This document shows positions 5,789 through 13,365 of a DNA stretch of 13,641 nt, in pieces. Every line of letters begins with the position of its first letter. Position 1 is the stretch's first letter. The stretch is from the NCBI GenBank assembly GCA_031380225.1, contig JANNFX010000185.1, positions 1 through 13,641 on the forward strand. The letters are read 5' to 3'. The notes below the pieces were generated by a model that did no database searches, had not been told where the DNA came from, and worked only from the letters and a program-made list of their open reading frames with translations. Source of the DNA: JANNFX01 sp031380225. GTDB taxonomy: Bacteria; Pseudomonadota; Alphaproteobacteria; Rhizobiales; Hyphomicrobiaceae. The translations under genes were made by a program, and so were the position numbers.

Positions 5789-8700
5789 ATGCTCAACCGG
5801 CTCGTCGAATTCGCACTTGGTCAGCGGATTATAATCCTCGTCTTGACGGCCATGCTGGTCGCAGCAGGCGGATACGCATTCTATCGCCTGCCGATTGACG
5901 CTTTTCCAGACGTCTCGGCGGTTCAAGTCAAAGTGATCATGAAAGCTCCGGGCATGACGCCTGAGGAGGTTGAGGCCCGCATCACGGCGCCGATCGAACT
6001 CGAACTGCTGGGAATTCCGAATAAGAAAATACTGCGGTCCGTGACCAAGTACGCGCTGACCGACATCACAATCGATTTTATCGATGGCGTCGATATTTAT
6101 TGGGCCCGCAACCAAGTCGCCGAACGCTTAAGTGGCATCACCAAAGACTTACCGTCGAACGTGTCGGGTGGCCTTGCGCCGATTACGACACCGCTGGGTG
6201 AAATGTTTATGTTCACTATCGAGGGTGGCGATCTCTCACTCATGGACCGCCGAAGTCTCCTCGATTGGGTGATCCGGCCTGCCTTGCGCACGTTACCTGG
6301 CGTCGCCGATGTCAACGCTCTTGGCGGATTGGCGCGCGCGTTCGAGGTTGTGCCGAACACGACAGCTATGGCGGCCCACGGCATAACCGCCGATACCTTA
6401 CAGAAGGCACTTGAAGCCAACAACAAGAACGACGGAGCTGGCCGGTTGTCAGAAGGCGGCGAAGCGCTTCTGGTTCGCACCGAAGGAAACATTCAGTCTC
6501 TCGAAGATCTTCGATCGGTCGTGGTGATGTCGCGCGATGGCGGCGTGGTCCGGGTTGCCGATGTCGCGACTGTGCGTATCGGATCGATGACGCGATATGG
6601 ATCAGTGACGAAAGACGGCACCGGAGAAGCCGTGCAGGGACTCGTTTTAGGATTGCGTGGTGCGAACGCCCGCGAAGTCGTAGAGGGCGTTCGCGCGAAG
6701 CTCGACGAACTGAAACCACAACTACCGCCGGGCGTAACCACTCAGGTCTTCTACGACCGCGGTTCGCTCGTGGAGCGTGCTGTCGGCACTGTTTCCAAGG
6801 CCTTGCTCGAAGCTATCGTGCTGGTGTTGATCCTGCTTATTTTGTTTCTTGGTGACTGGCGGGCTGCCTTGGTGGTCGCCTTATCGTTGCCGTTCGCGGC
6901 CTTCGCTACGTTCATTTTAATGCGCCAGTTTGGCATGTCGGCGAACTTGATGAGCCTTGGCGGCCTGGCTATTGCTATCGGAATGCTCATTGATGCTTCT
7001 GTCGTCGTCGTCGAGAATATCGTCGCCGAGTTGTCTCATAGCCGGAGCAGCACCAAGCTCCCGTTCATACATTTGGTCTATCGCGCAACGCGGGACGTCA
7101 TATTGCCTGTCACGTCCGGCGTTTTGATTATCGTCATTGTTTTCCTGCCGCTGCTGTCTCTTGAAGGATTGGAAGGAAAACTGTTCATTCCGGTCGCACT
7201 GGCGATCACCTTTGCGCTGTCGAGCTCACTGCTGTTGTCGCTGACGGTCATTCCTGTCTTGGCTTCATTTCTGTTGAAGAGCACGGGCCATGGTGACACT
7301 TGGCTCGTGAGGAAGACAGTTGCGATCTACTCACCTGTTTTGAAATGGTCACTCCGGCATGAATTCGTGGTGATTGCTGCGTCAGTCTTGGCGCTGGTTG
7401 CGAGCGGCATTGTCTTCTCTAAAATCGGCAAGACGTTCATGCCGACCATGGATGAAGGCAGCCTCATTGTGGGCATCGAGAAGCTCCCCTCGGTTAATCT
7501 TGAGGAGTCGACCGCGCTTGATCTCAAAATTCAAAAGTCGATCATGGATCGCGTGCCAGAGGTGATTGGCATCGTCGCGCGCGCTGGTTCAGATGAACTG
7601 GGCCTGGACCCAATGGGGCTCAATCAGACAGACACGTACCTGATCACTAAACCTCAAAAGGAGTGGCGCGGGCCGGACAAGGAATGGCTGCTGGGGGAAC
7701 TGCGCAAAGTTCTGAATGACCTTCCAGGCGTCAACTACAGCTTTACCCAACCAATCGATATGCGAGTGCAGGAGATGGTGATCGGCGTGCGCGGCGACCT
7801 TGCGGTGCGCATTTTCGGCCCTGAAATCGCGACGCTCAATAAGCTTGCCGAAGAGATTGGGGCCGCGCTCGAGACGATCAAGGGCAATGAAGACGTAATC
7901 GTGACGCTTAACGAGGGCGTGCAATACCTGCGCATTGGCGTCAACCGGCTCGAGGCGGGCCGCTACGCTCTGAGCGTCGATGAGATTGCTGAAACGCTGC
8001 GCTCAAAGGTCGAGGGCACTACGCTTGGCATCGTGACGGAAAAGGGCCGCCGCACGCCGGTGCTGATGCGCGGCGACGATGATTTGCGCACGTCACCAGC
8101 ACGGTTCGCCAACATGACGCTGACATTGCCATCAGGCCAGCTTGTGTCTTTAGCATCTATCGCCAAGCTCGAACGTGTCGACGGTCCGGTGAAAATCGAC
8201 CGTGAGAATGGTCTGCGCAATACGGTTGTACAAAGCAACGTGCGTGATCGCGATCTTGTTGGCTTCGTCGAAGAAGCCAAAAGCGTGATTGCCGCTCAGG
8301 TAAAGCTGCCACCGGGCTACAGCCTCACCTGGGGCGGGCAATTCGAAAATCAGCAGCGCGCCGCTGCTCGACTTTCAATCGTTGTTCCCATTGCGCTGGC
8401 GCTCGTATTTCTCATTTTGTTCACGACCTTCGTATCGATCCGCCAAGCGCTCTTGGTATTCGTCAACATCCCGTTTGCTTTGATCGGTGGCGTTTTTGCG
8501 CTGTGGGGCTCGGGAGAGTATCTGTCAGTGCCTGCATCTGTCGGGTTTATCGCATTGCTTGGAATCGCAGTACTGAACGGTCTGGTTCTGGTCGTGCACT
8601 TCAATCAACTGCGGGAGGCGGGTATGTCCCGAGACAGCATTGTGCTTGACGGGTCCTTGCGTCGCCTCCGGCCTGTTCTGTTGACTGCCAGCATCACGGC

Positions 8701-8875
8701 TTTTGGTCTTGTGCCTTTGCTCTTTGCGACCGGACCCGGTTCGGAAATCCAACGGCCTCTTGCCATTGTGGTAATCGGCGGCCTCGCAAGTTCGACTTTG
8801 CTCACGCTTGTTTTGCTGCCAGTTCTCTATCGCCGCTTCGGAATTCCCCAAACCCTGGCGGTGAAGCATGCCTGA
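5789..8875 (+). CDS. Heavy-metal efflux RND pump (CzcA/CusA family permease), HME subgroup uncertain
   Basis: This is a proton-driven inner-membrane pump that exports metal cations through the adaptor and outer-membrane protein. Its 1028 residues are the usual family length. Visible: the N-terminal helix (14-31) followed by LPIDAFPDVS (34-43); periplasmic motif MTPEEVEARITAPIE; FLGDWRAALVVALSLP at the start of the second helix group; the fourth-helix motif GGLAIAIGMLID..VVVVEN with Asp402 and Glu409, the presumed proton-relay acids; KTFMPTMDEGSLIVG opening the second half; DPMGLNQTDTYL near residue 607; and IAVLNGLVLVVHFNQL near 925-940. The Zn/Co/Cd type has DFG before this Asp and the Cu/Ag type (CusA) differs in both helices, so the substrate is open. 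The start at 5789 follows GGAGGAGG at 5775-5782. It overlaps the next gene by eight bases. Confidence 0.96.
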   Translation: MLNRLVEFALGQRIIILVLTAMLVAAGGYAFYRLPIDAFPDVSAVQVKVIMKAPGMTPEEVEARITAPIELELLGIPNKKILRSVTKYALTDITIDFIDGVDIYWARNQVAERLSGITKDLPSNVSGGLAPITTPLGEMFMFTIEGGDLSLMDRRSLLDWVIRPALRTLPGVADVNALGGLARAFEVVPNTTAMAAHGITADTLQKALEANNKNDGAGRLSEGGEALLVRTEGNIQSLEDLRSVVVMSRDGGVVRVADVATVRIGSMTRYGSVTKDGTGEAVQGLVLGLRGANAREVVEGVRAKLDELKPQLPPGVTTQVFYDRGSLVERAVGTVSKALLEAIVLVLILLILFLGDWRAALVVALSLPFAAFATFILMRQFGMSANLMSLGGLAIAIGMLIDASVVVVENIVAELSHSRSSTKLPFIHLVYRATRDVILPVTSGVLIIVIVFLPLLSLEGLEGKLFIPVALAITFALSSSLLLSLTVIPVLASFLLKSTGHGDTWLVRKTVAIYSPVLKWSLRHEFVVIAASVLALVASGIVFSKIGKTFMPTMDEGSLIVGIEKLPSVNLEESTALDLKIQKSIMDRVPEVIGIVARAGSDELGLDPMGLNQTDTYLITKPQKEWRGPDKEWLLGELRKVLNDLPGVNYSFTQPIDMRVQEMVIGVRGDLAVRIFGPEIATLNKLAEEIGAALETIKGNEDVIVTLNEGVQYLRIGVNRLEAGRYALSVDEIAETLRSKVEGTTLGIVTEKGRRTPVLMRGDDDLRTSPARFANMTLTLPSGQLVSLASIAKLERVDGPVKIDRENGLRNTVVQSNVRDRDLVGFVEEAKSVIAAQVKLPPGYSLTWGGQFENQQRAAARLSIVVPIALALVFLILFTTFVSIRQALLVFVNIPFALIGGVFALWGSGEYLSVPASVGFIALLGIAVLNGLVLVVHFNQLREAGMSRDSIVLDGSLRRLRPVLLTASITAFGLVPLLFATGPGSEIQRPLAIVVIGGLASSTLLTLVLLPVLYRRFGIPQTLAVKHA

Positions 8876-9176
8876 GCTCATATGCCTGACACTTCACGCG
8901 CCACAAACGCTGGCGGACCGGCTCAGTGATTTTTTTCTCGATCACGAAGCGATGACGTCAGAATTCAGCACGTCGGATGTGCGATTTCACGGGTCCGATC
9001 TGGGCAGCCGGAGCCCCTCAGAGCAGATCCAAGGTCATGCCCGTCAAGTTCAAGTCAGCGTAATCATTGCGTCCGCTGAAGCTGATCAACTTTTGCAGGA
9101 GCTGGGGCAATCGTTTCCAGGTTGCGGTCTCAGCTACTGGATTGGGCCGGTTTTGAAATCTGGGGCTATCTTATGA
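8868..9176 (+). CDS. DUF3240 family protein of the RND operon, 102 aa
   Basis: A small soluble protein with no signal peptide. Its sequence fits the DUF3240 pattern along its whole length: an initial strand (LICLTLHAPQTLADRLSDFF), the middle segment SDVRFHGSDLGSRSPSEQIQ, GHARQVQVSVIIASAEADQL, and the C-terminal SYWIGPVLKSGAIL. The alternation of strands and helices suggests a ferredoxin-like or PII-like alpha/beta fold. DUF3240 genes typically sit between the RND pump and outer-membrane genes of heavy-metal efflux operons, as here; the function is unknown, and a regulatory or pump-associated cytoplasmic role is inference. The start overlaps the pump gene by eight bases and its stop overlaps the next start as ATGA, pointing to translational coupling. 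Confidence 0.88.
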   Translation: MPELICLTLHAPQTLADRLSDFFLDHEAMTSEFSTSDVRFHGSDLGSRSPSEQIQGHARQVQVSVIIASAEADQLLQELGQSFPGCGLSYWIGPVLKSGAIL

Positions 9177-10624
9177 AGTGCAAATGCGCCGGTTGGATGG
9201 GAAGCGCCACAGTGGCCGCATCTTTAGCGATCGCGTCCGCACTTCTCGGCGGGTGTGCAGCCTACGTACCTGTACCCGTTGAGCCCGCTGTTCTGGCCGC
9301 GGATTTCCAGTCCCGATCACTGCACGATCCGAGGTTAAACGAGTTTATGTCTGTCGCATCTCCAAATGCAGCCTCCAGATCGGGCCGCAGGTGGGATTTA
9401 ACGTCTCTGACACTTGTCGGTCTTTATTACCACCCCGATCTTGAAGTCAGCCGGGCAAGGGTCGGCCAGGCTCAAGCCGCTATCGTCACGGCAGGTCAGA
9501 TCCCCAATCCAGAACTCAATGCAACGGCGACCCTTCACTCAATCACGACGCCATCGCCGTGGACCGTGGGAGCGTTGATAAATTTTTTGCTGGAAACCAC
9601 CGGCCGCCGCGAACTGCGTATTGCACAAGCGGACCGCCTTGCCGAAGCAGCGCGCTTGGATTTAACGTCCGCATCCTGGCTGGTGCGGGGACGTGTTCGT
9701 TCTGCGATGGTGTCGATTTGGGCGGCACAAACGAGAGGGAAGCTTCTTGCCAAGCGCAAGGAACTGCAAACCGAACTGGTCAATGTTCTGGAGAAGCAGC
9801 TTGACGCCGGTGACGTCACGGCGCTGATCGTTTCGCGCGAACGCTCAGCCCTCAGTCAAATCCGGCTGACAGCGGAAGATGTCGCCCGGCAATTGGCCGA
9901 AGCCAAGGTTCAGCTTGCGACTGCCGCCGGTATGCCGGTATCTGCGTTTGCAGAGGCCGAACTGGCGTTTGGTGCCATTGAATCGCCGTCGCAGAAAGCA
10001 ATCTCGAATGCTTCAATGAACTTCCGGCGTGCAGCCATTCTCGGGCGCAGCGACCTGCAGGTTCTGCTGGCAGAATATGATGCCGCTGCGACCGCCGTTC
10101 AGCTCGAACTCGCCAAACAGTTTCCGAACATCACGCTTGGGCCCGGCTACACCTACGACCAGGGCGACAATCTCTTTTCACTTGGTTTTGTAGCGGAATT
10201 GCCGATCTTTAATCGTAACGAGGGTCCAATTGCCGAGGCCGACGCGCGAAGAATTGAAGTCGCCACGCGCTTCAATGCTTTGCAGGCACAAATTGCCGGC
10301 GAAGTAGACTTGGCTTCGGCAAGCTATATGGCATCGTCGAAGTCCCTGACCACTGCAGATGCTCTGCACGCGACGGAGCATGAGCGTCAGAAAAAGACAG
10401 CGCGGGCATTTAAGGCAGGCGAAATCGACAAGCAGACGTTCCTGGCCAGTGAAATCGAATTTGCAACGATAAGCGCAGCACGCGCCGATGTTCTTGCCCA
10501 AAACCGGCTTTCAATAGGCCTGCTTGAAGATGCGCTTCGCCGTCCGCTGTTTGACCCTGACGCTTTGTTTTTCTTGCAAGATCACGGTGCCACATCTTCA
10601 TTCGGTGGGATGGCGGAGAAGTAG
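9173..10624 (+). CDS. Outer-membrane efflux lipoprotein (TolC/CzcC-like, OEP family)
   Basis: This is the outer-membrane channel of the tripartite exporter. Of its 483 residues, the first 27 form a lipoprotein signal ending in LLGGC, with Cys28 as the lipidation site. After a Pro-rich linker, two helical OEP repeats follow. The first begins near LTLVGLYYHPDLEVSRARVG and contains GQIPNPELNATATL. The second contains RRAAILGRSDLQVLLAEYDA, QFPNITLGPGYTYDQGDN and FVAELPIFNRNEGPIAEADA, which is the classic beta-strand and coil signature of the family. The start ATG 9173 overlaps the DUF3240 stop codon (ATGA). An upstream in-frame start at 9122 would put 17 hydrophobic residues before the lipoprotein signal and is unlikely. 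It is the last gene of the core pump operon. Confidence 0.94.
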   Translation: MKCKCAGWMGSATVAASLAIASALLGGCAAYVPVPVEPAVLAADFQSRSLHDPRLNEFMSVASPNAASRSGRRWDLTSLTLVGLYYHPDLEVSRARVGQAQAAIVTAGQIPNPELNATATLHSITTPSPWTVGALINFLLETTGRRELRIAQADRLAEAARLDLTSASWLVRGRVRSAMVSIWAAQTRGKLLAKRKELQTELVNVLEKQLDAGDVTALIVSRERSALSQIRLTAEDVARQLAEAKVQLATAAGMPVSAFAEAELAFGAIESPSQKAISNASMNFRRAAILGRSDLQVLLAEYDAAATAVQLELAKQFPNITLGPGYTYDQGDNLFSLGFVAELPIFNRNEGPIAEADARRIEVATRFNALQAQIAGEVDLASASYMASSKSLTTADALHATEHERQKKTARAFKAGEIDKQTFLASEIEFATISAARADVLAQNRLSIGLLEDALRRPLFDPDALFFLQDHGATSSFGGMAEK

Positions 10625-10714
10625 TGGCCCATGAGAAATACTAAACGCATTGCAAAACTTCACTAGTAGAAGGCCACCATCATCGGCGGTGACGCTCGAA
10701 CAGGAGAAAGCCGC

Positions 10715-11953
10715 ATGAACGGGCGACACCATTTGATACTTGGTTTGGGCACATTGGCGATCAGCGTAGTGTGCACGCAAGCTTCGTTTGCCGCCCAAGA
10801 TAAGTATACCGATTTGCCGCTGACCCAATCAGCACCGTCGTTGCATGATCAAAATGTCAGAGCGCAAAACCTAATCAACCGAGGCAATGCTGCCTACCGC
10901 GCTCGCGACTACGCCGCCGCAGTGGCACTATTTACAGAGTTGCTCGGCATCAAAACGGATGACCCGCGCGTTTTTTATAATCGCGGCAACGCCTACTATA
11001 AACTTCAGGATCTAGACCATGCATTCAAAGACTTCAGCGCTGTTCTAGAAATAGATCCCAAGTTCTATTTGGCCTTAATGAACCGGGCTAACATTCACTC
11101 GCGATTGGGCCGGTACTTCGAAGCAATAGCCGACTATGATCGCGCAATCGCGATAAAGTCGGATGATTTTCTCGTGCTTTTCAACCGCGGCGTCGCCTAC
11201 CAGCGGCTCGGCGATATTGCTCATGCACTACGTGATCTCACCGAAGCCATCCGCCTCAATCCGAAGGATGCACAATCATATGCGAACCGCGGCGCAGTCT
11301 ATATTCAAAATGCACAGTCCAACGCTGCGCGTGAAGACTTTGCGGCAGCCCTGATGCTTGAGCCAAAGAACGAATTTGCTTCGCGCGGCTTGAGCCGATT
11401 GGACGGCAAAACAGCTACGGAGACGTCTGCGGAGGCACGCGAATTGCCAGTTGCCGGTGCTGCGAATGCAAATCCAACCGAGATCGAAGCACTTCTCGAC
11501 CTGATCGAGCAGTCGTGCTTCAGCAATGGCGAACGTCCCGATGAACTCAGCGCGCTCGCTGCGTCACGGGCCTGGGCGCCGCAAAGCCAGGACGTGCTGC
11601 AGCGGGCGGCAACAAATGATAGCTCGGTGATTAACGGCTGGACGGCTGTTGGTAAGTTTGGCACGGCTGCGGTTATTCAGTCGAAAGTATTCGTCGAGCC
11701 GCTAACTTACGTTTGCTCAATTACTTCGAAATTTCCCGCGCCAAGGTTAGAGGCCATGTTTTACGCTGCGTTTGAAAAACATTTCCAGCCGACCGCAATC
11801 AACGCTGACGCTCAGACGGCAACTATAACCCATCGGTATTGGCTGAAACACACCTCCAATTGTGATGCCAAGGTTACAGTGATTGGGAGTGATACGGATC
11901 CAATCGTGACGATCAGAATGCTTCACGGACGAAAACAGACAGACGGATCTTGA
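10715..11953 (+). CDS. Secreted tetratricopeptide-repeat protein with a C-terminal domain of unknown function, 412 aa
   Basis: The signal peptide covers residues 1-27 (ending ASFAA). Five consecutive TPR units occupy about residues 52-221, each with the recurring NRGNAYYKLQDLDHAFKDFS type pattern and ending in LEIDP, AIKSD, RLNPK or MLEPK. A Thr/Ala/Glu-rich linker (231-255) leads to a domain of about 150 residues with three cysteines (in EQSCFSNG, TYVCSITS and TSNCDAKV) that may be disulfide-linked in the periplasm. TPR arrays bind partner proteins or peptides, so a scaffold or assembly role for the envelope complex is plausible but unproven. The start is supported by CAGGAGAAA nine bases upstream. 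It lies 90 bases after the outer-membrane gene, so it may be on the same transcript. The C-terminal domain is not one I can name with confidence. Confidence 0.85.
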   Translation: MNGRHHLILGLGTLAISVVCTQASFAAQDKYTDLPLTQSAPSLHDQNVRAQNLINRGNAAYRARDYAAAVALFTELLGIKTDDPRVFYNRGNAYYKLQDLDHAFKDFSAVLEIDPKFYLALMNRANIHSRLGRYFEAIADYDRAIAIKSDDFLVLFNRGVAYQRLGDIAHALRDLTEAIRLNPKDAQSYANRGAVYIQNAQSNAAREDFAAALMLEPKNEFASRGLSRLDGKTATETSAEARELPVAGAANANPTEIEALLDLIEQSCFSNGERPDELSALAASRAWAPQSQDVLQRAATNDSSVINGWTAVGKFGTAAVIQSKVFVEPLTYVCSITSKFPAPRLEAMFYAAFEKHFQPTAINADAQTATITHRYWLKHTSNCDAKVTVIGSDTDPIVTIRMLHGRKQTDGS

Positions 11954-11970
11954 AGGGGTGTATTGCGTAC

Positions 11971-12168
11971 ATGGTCTCCAGACTATCCAAAATGTGTCTT
12001 TCACTTGCAGTGTTTTTGGCGCTGTCGATAAGTCCTGTACCCGCAGCTCCGGCCGCGCCAAGTTTTGCAACGTTCCGGGTTGGGGGAACTGCCTTGACGC
12101 TCGTTGACGCGCACAAAACACGCCACTGCCACAACGTTCACCGGCATGTCTATTGCCACAAACGCTAA
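11971..12168 (+). CDS. Small secreted peptide with Cys/His-rich tail, 65 aa
   Basis: A signal peptide of about 27-30 residues (MVSRLSKMCLSLAVFLALS, ending PVPAAPAA) precedes a mature peptide of some 35 residues that ends HKTRHCHNVHRHVYCHKR. The tail has two cysteines and five histidines within 16 positions, a spacing suited to binding a soft or borderline metal ion or to a disulfide-pinned His cluster. AAGGGG at 11953-11958 lies upstream, 12 bases from ATG 11971; an in-frame TTG at 11950 overlapping the TPR stop codon is a possible alternative start. Similar tiny Cys/His-tailed secreted proteins occur in Hyphomicrobiales, in my recollection, without known function. Its place behind an efflux operon suggests periplasmic metal buffering (inference). 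Confidence 0.65.
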   Translation: MVSRLSKMCLSLAVFLALSISPVPAAPAAPSFATFRVGGTALTLVDAHKTRHCHNVHRHVYCHKR

Positions 12169-12300
12169 CGGCTGCCGATGAACTTTCCGCCGCTCACAGT
12201 TACGCCGCACCGTGGATTTAAGTATCGCGCATACCAACTGCGGTTCCTGTGATCGGGAGTTTGAACCCAACTTCAACTTAGGTTTCGGAGTGCCCAAGAC

Positions 12301-12546
12301 ATGAAGCTTCAAACATGTCTGATGTAGACTGCGGCCTTAGTCTTGTTCACTGCCAATACGGCTTCTGCTCATGTCGTTCCTTGGCGGCAAGGGGAGTTCC
12401 GCCAAATCGGATTTGGGCATTGCGCAAAAGGCGCCTGCGTGAAGCGGACAAGTTTCGCGCAATCGAGGCCGCATGTGCATCGGATGGGGAAAATCACGTT
12501 TCCGAAAATCGCACCCGAATATCCAGCCAGCTGCAGTTGGTGGTGA
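12301..12546 (+). pseudogene. Small secreted Cys/His protein gene interrupted by TAG in its signal peptide
   Basis: ATG 12301, with GGAG ten bases upstream, opens MKLQTCLM and is then stopped by TAG at 12325. The same frame continues TAALVLFTANTASA, a convincing signal-peptide core and cleavage site, then HVVPWRQGEFRQIGFGHCAK, then GACVKRTSFAQSRPHVHR and ends CSWW at a TGA (12544-12546). Read through the TAG it would be an 81-residue secreted protein with three Cys and four His in the mature part. Internal TTG 12343 could restart translation but would cut the signal peptide to about nine residues. The gene lies 132 bases after the other small Cys/His peptide. A nonsense mutation is the simplest reading; a sequencing error is the alternative. 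Confidence 0.5.
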
Positions 12547-12670
12547 GCCCTGTGGATGCTTCAATGGGCGGGCACAAAATTTCCGCTTTTGATTGTCTTT
12601 CAGACGTCACTGAAATCCAACAATACCGGCTTCGCTGTTGTTGCCAGACTTCCGTTTTTTCCGCCAAGCC

Positions 12671-12712
12671 GATGCAGCATGGTGATCTCAAAGTGGACCG
12701 ATATGCTGCATC
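12671..12712. repeat. Perfect 10-bp inverted repeat at the 3' end of the HTH gene
   Basis: GATGCAGCAT (12671-12680) and ATGCTGCATC (12703-12712) are perfect reverse complements separated by 22 bases. The stop codon of the minus-strand HTH gene (12688-12690) lies in the spacer, and the right arm is coding. It could be a rho-independent-like hairpin, a recombinase binding site or an element end. There is no T-run, so a simple terminator is less likely. Confidence 0.55.
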
Positions 12713-13005
12713 AGCCAACCTGACCAACCTGATTCCGACGTCGATCTCCTAACCCCTCCAAGCCACGCATCAAGGTCTGTGATGGCGTACAGGGCTTTTG
12801 CTTTTTTGCCACTTCCGCACTTTCGGTAGGCCGGACCCGATCCCTCGACGCGGAGCCATTCGATCGTGCGAGGCGACATCGGAAGATAGGTCGCTGCCTC
12901 TTTCATCGTGACAAAAGGGCTCCGAATGGGCCGGCCGATTTCGATGGGCTCGCTGCGAACAGACAAGTCCGGCTGAGTGTTGAGTGCAATGCTTCGCGGC
13001 TTCAT
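12688..13005 (-). CDS. Excisionase/AlpA-like HTH_17 DNA-binding protein, 105 aa
   Basis: This is a small MerR-superfamily winged-helix protein. The domain runs from about residue 31: FVTMKEAATYLPMSPRTIEW (helix-turn-helix), then LRVEGSGPAYRKCG (wing region) and ALYAITDLDAWL (closing helix). This arrangement is standard for HTH_17 proteins carried by integrated elements, plasmids and prophages of alphaproteobacteria, where they act as excisionases or as repressors of transfer genes. The C-terminal tail contains a tandem SGWSGW, encoded by the nine-base direct repeat CCAACCTGA at 12715-12732, and runs into the inverted repeat, so the tail may be a recent addition. No strong ribosome-binding site precedes ATG 13005. 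No integrase is visible, so its element must lie to the right of the window or be lost. Confidence 0.85.
   Translation of the reverse strand: MKPRSIALNTQPDLSVRSEPIEIGRPIRSPFVTMKEAATYLPMSPRTIEWLRVEGSGPAYRKCGSGKKAKALYAITDLDAWLGGVRRSTSESGWSGWLMQHIGPL
12715..12732. repeat. Nine-base tandem duplication CCAACCTGA
   Basis: Two adjacent copies of CCAACCTGA lie next to the right arm of the inverted repeat. On the minus strand they encode the doubled Ser-Gly-Trp of the HTH protein tail. Replication slippage is the simplest origin. Confidence 0.6.
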
Positions 13006-13026
13006 GAAGGGTTCTTTGGCAGGGAT

Positions 13027-13089
13027 GTATGGTCGAAGGTTTGAGGCTGCGGTATGGTTACGTTGGGGAGCGGATCAGCATGACCATAC
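13027..13089. promoter_or_regulatory. Three GTATGGT sites upstream of the HTH gene
   Basis: GTATGGTC (13027-13034) and GTATGGTT (13052-13059) are direct copies with starts 25 bases apart, and GACCATAC (13082-13089) is a perfect inverse of the first. They sit 22-84 bases upstream of the minus-strand HTH gene. Just beyond, 13090-13140 is dense in CGCAC/GTGCG inverted motifs. Repeated short sites of this kind are typical of autoregulatory or excisionase binding, but this is inference. The whole 13006-13365 gap holds these sites, the candidate promoter at 13228 and no gene I can support. Confidence 0.45.
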
Positions 13090-13227
13090 GCACACGTGCG
13101 TCGCTACACGCGCACGGTCGCGTATAGGTGCGTGCATGCGCGATCGGCTTTGAGATGATTATTGCCGCGCATGGCATGTGAATTTTTGAGAGCAGACAAC
13201 AAGACGCGAGAACAGCAACGAACTGTC

Positions 13228-13258
13228 TTGAGTAGCCACTGGGTAGACATTCTATAAT
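13228..13258 (+). promoter_or_regulatory. Candidate sigma-70 promoter for the right-edge gene
   Basis: TATAAT at 13253-13258 is a perfect -10 box, with TTGAGT at 13228-13233 as a weaker -35 box. The 19-base spacer is longer than the ideal 17. It points towards the gene starting at 13366, about 107 bases downstream. Confidence 0.35.
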
Positions 13259-13365
13259 AAATGAAGATCGCAAAAATTGCTAAGTACTTGATTTTATCGG
13301 CCTTGCGTAGCAAACGCACCAATTCTGCCGCTGCCAATTCTACCTGATTTGGCTACCCTGCCGCC

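Noticed and set aside
10624..10674. GTGGCC ... GGCCAC inverted repeat after the outer-membrane gene
   Set aside because: The arms are six bases with a loop of about 37 bases and no T-run, so it does not support a terminator or an operator.
12001..12312. 103-codon minus-strand frame
   Set aside because: It is antisense to the small Cys/His peptide gene and is rich in Arg and Lys, as expected of a shadow of His/Ala codons; no start signal.
12315..12752. 145-codon plus-strand frame with many cysteines
   Set aside because: It overlaps the better-supported secreted Cys/His frame (12301-12546) out of register, has no ribosome-binding site or signal peptide, and its composition looks like a shadow frame.
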